The notes under the pieces are model-generated. The model was not told the DNA's origin. It searched no databases and saw nothing but the letters and a program-made list of their open reading frames with translations. DNA of 64,000 nt from Odontomyia ornata (Eukaryota > Arthropoda > Insecta > Diptera > Stratiomyidae), in the NCBI GenBank assembly GCA_963969285.1, contig OZ017738.1, forward strand, positions 454,148,670 to 454,212,669, read 5' to 3'. Below, one piece after another: positions 58,901 through 64,000 of the stretch. Both the position numbers and the translations under genes were made by a program. Position 1 is the first letter of the stretch, and each line of letters opens with the position of its first letter.

Positions 58901-60981
58901 GAGGAGCAATGAGAGCGATAGAGTTTAAGGTTGTTTTAACTGAGCCTGAACCGTACTGTATTGTAGCTCCCGATACTGTCATTTTCTGTGATGGTGATCC
59001 CATTAAACGTGAAGAAGAGGAAGAATCACTCAATGCTGTAGGCTATGATGATATTGGAGGATGCAGAAAGCAGTTAGCTCAAATCAAAGAAATGGTTGAG
59101 TTACCTCTTCGGCATCCATCGCTGTTCAAAGCTATTGGTGTTAAGCCACCTCGTGGAATTCTAATGTACGGTCCACCGGGAACTGGTAAAACCTTAATTG
59201 CGCGAGCCGTAGCAAACGAAACAGGCGCATTCTTCTTTTTAATCAATGGCCCCGAGATCATGTCAAAGTTGGCTGGCGAATCCGAATCGAATCTGAGAAA
59301 AGCATTCGAGGAAGCAGAGAAAAATGCCCCAGCCATCATCTTCATTGACGAAATCGACGCGATAGCTCCGAAACGTGAGAAAACTCACGGAGAAGTGGAA
59401 CGTCGTATTGTTTCACAATTGCTCACCTTAATGGATGGCATGAAGAAGAGTTCCCATTTAATCGTTATGGCCGCTACGAATCGTCCGAATTCAATCGATC
59501 CTGCCCTTCGTCGCTTCGGACGATTTGATCGAGAAATCGATATTGGCATTCCTGATGCGACCGGTCGTTTGGAGGTGCTTCGCATTCACACTAAGAACAT
59601 GCGTTTGAATGATGACGTAGATCTTGAGCAAATTGCAGCTGAAACGCATGGACACGTTGGTGCGGATCTAGCATCTCTTTGCTCCGAAGCAGCCTTGCAA
59701 CAAATTCGTGAAAAAATGGATCTCATCGATTTAGAAGATGACAAAATTGATGCCGAAGTTCTTAATTCATTAGCTGTAACAATGGACAACTTTAGATACG
59801 CTATGACGAAATCAACTCCTTCCGCACTACGGGAAACTGTCGTTGAAGTACCAAGCGTTACTTGGTCCGATATCGGAGGGTTGGAGAATGTGAAAAAAGA
59901 GTTACAAGAACTTGTACAGTATCCTGTTGAACATCCAGATAAGTTCTTGAAGTTTGGAATGCAGCCAAGTCGTGGTGTGCTATTTTATGGTCCACCTGGT
60001 TGCGGTAAGACATTATTGGCTAAAGCTATTGCCAACGAATGTCAGGCAAATTTCATTTCGGTAAAAGGCCCAGAGTTGTTGACTATGTGGTTTGGTGAAT
60101 CTGAAGCAAACGTTCGAGATATCTTCGACAAAGCTCGATCAGCTTCTCCATGTGTTCTGTTCTTCGACGAATTGGACAGTATTGCAAAGTCACGTGGTGG
60201 TAATGTGGGCGATGCAGGGGGTGCAGCTGACAGAGTCATAAACCAAATTTTGACTGAAATGGATGGTATGGGTGCAAAGAAAAATGTCTTCATTATTGGC
60301 GCTACAAATAGACCAGATATTATTGATCCGGCTATATTGCGTCCAGGCCGTTTGGATCAACTTATTTACATCCCACTCCCTGATGAGAAATCACGAGAGG
60401 CCATTCTTAAAGCAAATCTAAGGAAATCTCCATTAGCAAAAGACGTCGACTTGAACTTTATTGCCAAAGTCACCCAAGGCTTTTCAGGAGCTGACTTGAC
60501 TGAAATATGTCAGCGAGCTTGCAAGCTAGCAATCAGACAAGCGATTGAAATAGAGATCAGAAGAGAGAAAGAACGTGCCGAGAAGCAGAACGCAGCGATG
60601 GATGTAAGTACAACTTGATGTTTTTATGTTTTTAAATGATGGACTATATTTTTCTACAGATGGACGAGGATGATCCAGTTCCTGATATAACACGTGCTCA
60701 TTTTGAAGAAGCAATGAAGTATGCTCGTCGGTCGGTATCTGATAATGACATTCGCAAATATGAAATGTTTGCCCAAACACTACAACAGTCTCGAGGCTTT
60801 GGCTCGAATTTCAGGTACGAACCAACGACTTACTTCATGATTATAATATTCCATCTAACTTTTCATTTGATGTTCTTCCCTCAGGTTTCCAACAAATCCT
60901 GGTTCATCAGCCCAAGGATCAGGGTCAAATCAACCATCTAATCCGCCTGGCGACAACGGAGATGATGATCTCTACAGTTAG
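46904..60981 (+). CDS. TER94: TER94 / VCP (p97) AAA+ ATPase, seven exons
   Basis: Exons 46904-46920, 47568-47673, 58440-58571, 58639-58760, 58821-60603, 60660-60814 and 60885-60981 join in frame with GT-AG introns to 803 residues (the human protein has 806). VCP is a cytosolic and nuclear hexamer that pulls ubiquitinated proteins out of membranes and complexes (ER-associated degradation, proteasome delivery, membrane fusion). The N domain comes first (QLFRGDTVLLKGKRRKETVC). D1 follows with Walker A GPPGTGKT (Lys249) and Walker B IIFIDEIDAI (Glu303), then D2 with GPPGCGKT (Lys522) and LFFDELDSI (Glu576). A YMFAQ-type C-terminal segment (KYEMFAQTLQQSRGFGS) precedes the acidic end DDDLYS. All catalytic motifs are intact and there are no premature stops. 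Intron 2 is 10,766 bp and full of mobile elements. Confidence 0.97.
46921..47567 (+). other. TER94 intron 1
   Basis: 647 bp with donor gtaagt and acceptor ctactttcag. It splits codon 6 after its second base. No other feature is visible in it. Confidence 0.85.
48600..50635 (+). pseudogene. LINE reverse transcriptase split by a mariner-type element
   Basis: Degenerate plus-strand reverse transcriptase. GDYIIAIFVNLEKAFDTVSH is motif A near 49170-49240. LAPMNSGVPQSSILGLTLF is motif B (ORF 49217-49429). After the inserted element the frame resumes with the remains of motif C (DTLLLYSGHGN), EKYLSWLIENKLALN, KIKYL-type text and LSRQLAPIIGMLRRYED (ORFs 49932-50138 and 50141-50335). Several stops. 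A relative lies at 51590-52078 (-). Confidence 0.78.
49436..49942 (+). mobile_element. short IS630/mariner-type element with long inverted ends
   Basis: The ends at 49436-49545 and 49850-49942 are inverted repeats of about 95-110 bp (left acaagtgcacattttt, right aaaaatgtgtacacttgt; both contain ggtccctta/taagggacc and taatgtttatt/aataaacatta). The interior encodes only a 3' fragment of a transposase (ORF 49552-49794): TIDLLKTKFGNRIISRNGP and SCDLTPCDFFLWGFLKDRVY, with one catalytic Asp. It is an internally deleted, non-autonomous copy inserted in a LINE reverse transcriptase. Confidence 0.78.
50640..50960 (-). pseudogene. LINE 3' tail fragment
   Basis: The minus-strand ORF at 50627-50884 has MNRMDEQRIPKKVF, GRRPVGKPRKRWSDSVDED and SLLGFRNWKTRSMDR, the conserved tail of craniofacial development protein 2-like LINEs. 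It is close to 835-1130 in this window. The 3' end is at about 50650. Confidence 0.82.
50961..51589. other. unassigned intron stretch
   Basis: A poly-T-containing stretch near 51370 and no coding signal. Nothing else is seen. Confidence 0.4.
51590..52078 (-). pseudogene. LINE reverse-transcriptase fragment running out of the inverted repeat
   Basis: Minus-strand frames give degenerate relatives of the LINE at 48600-50635 (LAQLCACYTQ, a TRDGTKLPLKT segment, then LQ-IGLLRRYEDFP-type text). Its first 80 bp (51998-52078) lie within the left arm of the inverted repeat and are duplicated at 54490-54572. The rest is single copy. Confidence 0.65.
52090..52470 (-). repeat. repeat family E in the left palindrome arm
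   Basis: Reverse-orientation copy matching 555-697, 10587-10830 and 40305-40582. It is paired with 54100-54480. Confidence 0.8.
52464..52667 (+). pseudogene. Tc1/mariner transposase N-terminal fragment (left arm)
   Basis: VEAFNSTPTAREIGRRAEV followed by VRNMQNVIQKSPHIQRRKL and LLTTLHKKYRYTW resembles the second HTH and linker of IS630-Tc1-mariner transposases (usual pattern: HTH, TVRN-L, RRKL-KPLLT--HK--RL-WA). No catalytic domain follows. The mirror copy is at 53875-54105. Confidence 0.55.
53875..54105 (-). pseudogene. Tc1/mariner transposase N-terminal fragment (right arm)
   Basis: Mirror copy of 52464-52667 with the same residues over the shared 60 codons. It differs just after the RREKG segment. 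Confidence 0.55.
54100..54480 (+). repeat. repeat family E in the right palindrome arm
   Basis: Forward-orientation copy. It is the best reference copy for the family because it spans the similarities to the other three loci. Confidence 0.8.
54954..56218 (-). mobile_element. Tc1/mariner-type transposon, 1265 bp, complete ends
   Basis: Perfect 20-bp terminal inverted repeats (cagggtgcgtacggtatttg at 54954; reverse complement ending at 56218) flanked by TA at 54952-54953 and 56219-56220. The inverted ends continue imperfectly to about 25 bp. It contains one transposase gene on the minus strand. Ends and target duplication are intact. The transposase carries two frameshifts and a catalytic substitution. 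Confidence 0.95.
55078..56131 (-). pseudogene. Tc1/mariner-type transposase, nearly complete
   Basis: Starts at about 56131 (MADYNITQEMKRHAVIVA), with a one-base frameshift after about 18 codons. It continues through two HTH units (LEISNFLNCARSFVLKVRR and MRVLASELHVSERLIRRVI). A second one-base deletion after HEDLR (near 55790) shifts into the catalytic ORF 55078-55776. There the first acidic motif reads WFFSYEKNFDQDQ with Tyr where Asp is expected. IFQQDAAPSYK has the second Asp, and SSPDLNPLDYYVWG has the third as Asp. It is inactive but recently so. Confidence 0.9.
56590..57270 (-). pseudogene. LINE reverse-transcriptase fragment
   Basis: Minus-strand frames give VSPPTRDEVQAVRYLRKDK and APGIDGAPAV (fingers), LLPENWRENITYPIHKKGD, LRCKNYRGLALL, then HQLFVDFKQAYDSVDRNALY (motif A, in the ORF 56648-56881) and KVNGELTDSFKVVSA (before motif B). 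Stops and frameshifts are many. It runs towards the endonuclease fragment on the other strand, tail to tail. Confidence 0.82.
57470..57690 (-). repeat. repeat family D, diverged copy 5
   Basis: ggtgtgtctgtctctacg, gtctgtcacagcc, a block with atctacaaaatcga, then tgtgacccaaa-like text and a G-rich ggaggggagtgggg stretch, in the same order as copy 3. Confidence 0.5.
58440..60981 (+). CDS. TER94: TER94 exons 3-7 (main coding block of the same gene)
   Basis: This block encodes residues 42-803. Exon 5 (58821-60603, 1783 bp) alone carries the end of the N domain, all of D1 and most of D2. Exons 6 and 7 carry the C-terminal segment (ITRAHFEEAMKYARRSVSDN) and the Gly/Ser/Pro-rich tail. Introns 3 to 6 are only 56-70 bp, in contrast to the 10.8-kb intron 2. 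Codon use and conservation are those of a strongly constrained gene. Confidence 0.97.
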
Positions 60982-61192
60982 ATAACTAATATCACAAATA
61001 AGTACGAATACACCCAAAAGAAACGATTATTCTAATAGTGAAGCATAAGTTATAATAGAACAAAAACGACTACTACGATGAGATACTGGCACGGGAAACA
61101 GTTTATATGAAAGTGCACTAGTATCCAGTACAGTGAACACTTACAAAATGAAACAAAATCCCACAAGAGTTAAATCGTTTTTACAAAAAAAA

Positions 61193-61198
61193 AATAAA
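61193..61198 (+). terminator. polyadenylation signal of TER94
   Basis: AATAAA, immediately repeated in overlap (aataaataaataa), about 210 bp after the stop codon at 60979-60981. A further aataaa-like site lies near 61410-61425 and could serve a longer 3' end. Confidence 0.65.
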
Positions 61199-61229
61199 TA
61201 AATAATACAAATGATACATTAAAATATTT

Positions 61230-61980
61230 TATATTTAAAAGCATAGTTTTAACGAAGAAATTAGAAATCATTTTTTGAATTTTCGGTATTTTGCAATTGG
61301 GTTACAATTTCATAGTTTTCTTTAATCCATACTTCTGTTTCGCCCCCAAAAGAAAAAAATTTCCTTGAATAGATTAGATTCCTTTTCTATAGATTTATGT
61401 AATTGTATCATAAAATAAAAAATAAGCATATGCTTTAAAAAGATGTTTGATTACGAAGTTTTTCGTTGGGATGAAGGTATTATCCATTTAATAGTCAACT
61501 TCTATATTTTATTTATTTATTTAATAGGATATTCATTATCGAATACATTCACAAAATAGAAAATCATGCATAGTTACACCCAATTGTTCTGCTCTGGTGC
61601 GACAAACCACGGGATTAGTCCATCAGCGCGGGAGCAACAAATAATTCGTAACATTACAATTTGGCCTTTTTCCCGACAAAGGAAAAAGATCCCGACGTTT
61701 TCAAAGTTACTAAAGTTAAACTAGCGGAAAGGCTGAACCAAACGCGTTGTTGGAGCTTCTCCTAAAAATATCAACTAAGATGCCCAGAAATTGAGCACAA
61801 ACGTAGTTTTAATCAACAAGAAAGGGGCAGTCCGCAGAACTTAAACCGAGTTTGTGCGTTACTATATTTTTTTTGGCTTGGAGGGTAATTGCATTCACGC
61901 ACTGAGTGTGGGGATCCCATGCTCGCCCAAAAATGTTAGTATTTTTAATTGTTTGTAATTTGCTTTATATTTTTTTGAAA
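61230..61980. other. stretch between TER94 and the Jockey LINE
   Basis: AT-rich to about 61560, then more balanced sequence. A frame near 61680-61740 reads KEKDPDVFKVTKVKLAERL, which could be decayed LINE ORF1 or another repeat, but I cannot support a call. Confidence 0.35.
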
Positions 61981-62039
61981 ACTTCTGTTGAGGATGGCAC
62001 ACCCCTTCTGTTCTGTGGAATTGAAGAAGTGAAGGAGAT

Positions 62040-62642
62040 TTGTTCCTTTGGAACCAAGGTGGTGACCAACTGATTAATGTGGCATTTCACATACAATTTA
62101 TTTCAGTCAAAAACTTTGCAACGCGAAGATCGATTGTGGAGCGCAAAAACTTGCCTCACTACTTAGTCCAGATTTCCAGCAAAAGTAGTTCGAGTGCCCT
62201 GCAGAAAATACGGTACTTGAACTTCCGCGTGGTGAGGTGGGAACGCCTCCAGAAAAGTGAGGTCAACCAGTGCTACAGGTGTCAAAGATTCGGGCATTCG
62301 GCTGCCAATTGCGCCATGAAATATAGGTGTGTTAAATGCAAAGACATTCATGCTCCCGGCGAGTGCAAATTGGCTCAGGCGGAGCCAAAAGAAAAACTAT
62401 ATTGTGTGAACTGCGGGGCCTTTGGTCATCCAGCATCATATCGAGGATGCCCCCGGTATCAAGATGCAAAGATTAAAGTCACTCCGAAACAAAGTCAAGC
62501 ACACCGCAGTGTGATACCTACCAACTTCGTCAAGCCCGGGGTGTCACTTGCATTTGCTGCGAGAGGACCAGCAGGCAATGTAAATAAAATAAATAATGTA
62601 AGTGGCAATAATGAGCTGCTCCTTAAATTTATCAGCAACTAA
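62040..62642 (+). CDS. Jockey ORF1 (gag-like) C-terminal part
   Basis: About 200 codons open. A gag-like segment has NLPHYLVQI and a YLNFRVVRWERLQKSEV block. Three zinc knuckles follow: CYRCQRFGHSAANC (CCHC), CVKCKDIHAPGEC (CCHC-like) and CVNCGAFGHPASYRGC. These bind the element RNA. The frame is open upstream only to about 62040 and no convincing ATG is seen, so the N-terminal half appears to be missing or frameshifted. Confidence 0.8.
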   Translation: MFLWNQGGDQLINVAFHIQFISVKNFATRRSIVERKNLPHYLVQISSKSSSSALQKIRYLNFRVVRWERLQKSEVNQCYRCQRFGHSAANCAMKYRCVKCKDIHAPGECKLAQAEPKEKLYCVNCGAFGHPASYRGCPRYQDAKIKVTPKQSQAHRSVIPTNFVKPGVSLAFAARGPAGNVNKINNVSGNNELLLKFISN

Positions 62643-62714
62643 ATTCCTTATCGGAGCGAATCGATAAACAAGATTCGAAAATTAACATTGTTTTTCAGCG
62701 TTTAGGGCTTTCAA

Positions 62715-64000
62715 ATGCCTCAAAATAAGTTGTCATCCAGCCACATTCCCACGGATAGGATTCGTCTCATCTCGATCAACGTCAACTCCATTGTTACTTT
62801 ACATCGGCGTGATTATCTCCTTGAATTCATTGCCAGACAAAAGCCTGACATCGTGCTTCTCACCGAAACCCACCTCAGTTCATGGCACTCCATGAGATTC
62901 AAGGATTTTGATTTCGTAAGAAACGATAGGGTAACAGGTGATGGGGGAGGTGGCACCGGCATATTGGTTCGAAGACCCTATCGTTTCCAAAATATTGAAA
63001 AAGTCGAATTCAAAAGCTTTGAATCTCTTGAAGTGTCCGTTATCAAAGTCTCACTGCCAGGTGGGGATAACCTCTTCGTTATCTCTGCCTATGCAACTGG
63101 TGGAACTGTTCTCAAGCTCAAGGAGGAGCTCAATTCCTTGTTCGAAATACTCGAATTGAACAGACTGCATAACTATTATATTCTTGCTGGTGACCTGAAC
63201 GCCAAGCATATATCATGGCTGAACGCCACCAATAATCCAAGAGGTGTATTCCTGAAATCGTGGATAACAGAGAACCAAATTGAATACAGGTGCACTCTAT
63301 ATGGGTCGGAGCTCCCAACATACCCTAGGACAAATTCATATTTGGACCTTTGCATTGCTGAAGCAAGACTCGAATTCAACTTAAATAGTCCTCAACGGAA
63401 ACTGCAGGTACTTCCTTATGATAGCGACCATAACGCAATCGTAATGGAAATTGATCATCACAGGGATGATTTCTTCCTCATTCCAATTCAACATGAAAAT
63501 CATCGGTTAAATTTCAAAAAAACAGACTGGGGAAAGTTTCAATATAAGTTTAATCGGGAGTACCAGAAGCAATGTCCGCCTTCTGATGGTGGCAACTCTT
63601 GCTCAATGGTTCCTAATGACAGGAATCGAACTAACGATGAAATAGATGTCTATTTGTCGAAGTTAGAGAAGCTGACGTTGGAAATGATTGAGAAAGTAGT
63701 TCCCAAGATAAAACATCGAAACAATATGGAAGGATATGAAACACCAACCATCGCAAGATTGAAAAGCCTCCTTCTCACACGCGTCAACAATATTTATCGA
63801 CGATTTTTGGACTACAACCATCCCTCGTTGTCTTTGTTGAAATTACATCCGAAGAATGTCCGGAACTTAATCCGGTCATACTTCAGGAGTGAGGTCAGCA
63901 ATCAATGGGCGGAAAAATTGAGGGGTATTATCCCACAGGACCCAGACGGCGTGTTCGCGAAAGTGAATAGCATATTCCGCAAGAAGTCTCGAGTGAAGGT
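62715..64000 (+). CDS. Jockey ORF2 endonuclease domain, open to window end
   Basis: ATG at 62715, with no stop for 428 codons up to the window edge. The apurinic-type endonuclease motifs are in order and intact: IRLISINVNSI, PDIVLLTETHLSSW (catalytic Glu), TGDGGGGTGILVRR, LFVISAYATGG, YYILAGDLNAKHISW (Asp and Asn), TNSYLDLCIA and LPYDSDHNAIVM (terminal Asp-His). The endonuclease nicks target DNA for reverse transcription. After it comes the linker towards the reverse transcriptase (SEVSNQWAEKLRG, FAKVNSIFRKK). The open frame over 1.3 kb sets it apart from every other LINE in the window. Confidence 0.92.
   Translation, partial: MPQNKLSSSHIPTDRIRLISINVNSIVTLHRRDYLLEFIARQKPDIVLLTETHLSSWHSMRFKDFDFVRNDRVTGDGGGGTGILVRRPYRFQNIEKVEFKSFESLEVSVIKVSLPGGDNLFVISAYATGGTVLKLKEELNSLFEILELNRLHNYYILAGDLNAKHISWLNATNNPRGVFLKSWITENQIEYRCTLYGSELPTYPRTNSYLDLCIAEARLEFNLNSPQRKLQVLPYDSDHNAIVMEIDHHRDDFFLIPIQHENHRLNFKKTDWGKFQYKFNREYQKQCPPSDGGNSCSMVPNDRNRTNDEIDVYLSKLEKLTLEMIEKVVPKIKHRNNMEGYETPTIARLKSLLLTRVNNIYRRFLDYNHPSLSLLKLHPKNVRNLIRSYFRSEVSNQWAEKLRGIIPQDPDGVFAKVNSIFRKKSRVK

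Larger units (their letters stand above)
61985..64000 (+). mobile_element. Jockey-clade LINE, continuing beyond the window
   Basis: A gag-like ORF1 (62040-62642) is followed after 72 bp by ORF2 starting at 62715, which stays open to the last base of the window. ORF order, zinc knuckles and endonuclease type fit the Jockey group. ORF1 lacks its N-terminal half, so the element may be 5' truncated or diverged there. The reverse transcriptase should lie to the right of the window. Confidence 0.88.

Overview
This window is a stretch of an insect nuclear genome, most probably a dipteran. It holds two intron-containing animal genes embedded in about 50 kb of transposon remains. The evidence is GT-AG introns, AT-rich DNA, AATAAA polyadenylation signals, and a mix of Ty3/gypsy, non-LTR, Penelope-like, hAT, piggyBac and Tc1/mariner elements typical of insects. 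I cannot name the species.

Host genes. (1) At 31701-33449 (+) there is a five-exon gene for a 510-residue trypsin-like protease of the TYSND1 (peroxisomal leader-peptide-processing protease) family. The His/Asp/Ser triad is complete and the C-terminus is Cys-Lys-Leu, a peroxisomal targeting signal. (2) At 46904-60981 (+) there is a complete seven-exon gene for the AAA+ ATPase VCP/p97 (TER94 in flies), 803 residues. Its second intron is 10.8 kb long and packed with nested mobile elements.

Layout. 0.5-1.5 kb: an unclassified repeat (called family E here) and a LINE 3' end. 4.3-5.7 kb: two truncated transposase fragments tail to tail. 6.4-9.8 kb: a degenerate gypsy element. 9.9-10.6 kb: a Penelope-like reverse transcriptase fragment. 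11.0-14.0 kb: a hAT element with an intact 8-bp target duplication but a broken transposase. 15.8-17.7 kb: two copies of a repeat (family D) and two small MITE-like repeats. 18.7-19.1 kb: a LINE tail. 19.2-22.3 kb: a gypsy element with two LTRs and a SINE inserted in one of them. 22.5-25.2 kb: a long (AT)n tract, a LINE endonuclease fragment split by a solo LTR, and a fold-back repeat split by another LINE fragment. 25.9-28.7 kb: a 412-type gypsy element with LTR and polypurine tract. 28.7-31.2 kb: a piggyBac element between TTAA sites. 31.2-31.6 kb: a LINE tail. 31.7-33.5 kb: the TYSND1-like gene. 34.1-35.8 kb: a MITE and a relatively GC-rich unexplained block. 35.8-39.8 kb: a two-ORF LINE. 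40.3-45.8 kb: several LINE pieces, the last with a nearly intact reverse transcriptase plus RNase H. 46.9-61.2 kb: TER94. 62.0-64.0 kb: a Jockey-type LINE whose ORF2 is still open where the window ends.

The most unusual structure is a 2.6-kb near-perfect inverted repeat at 51998-54572 inside TER94 intron 2, with arms of about 1.22 kb and a 138-bp spacer. I found no CRISPR array, rRNA or confident tRNA gene, and no convincing new multi-gene system. What is notable is the nesting of elements, several exact element boundaries, and an uncharacterised repeat (family E) shared by four loci.
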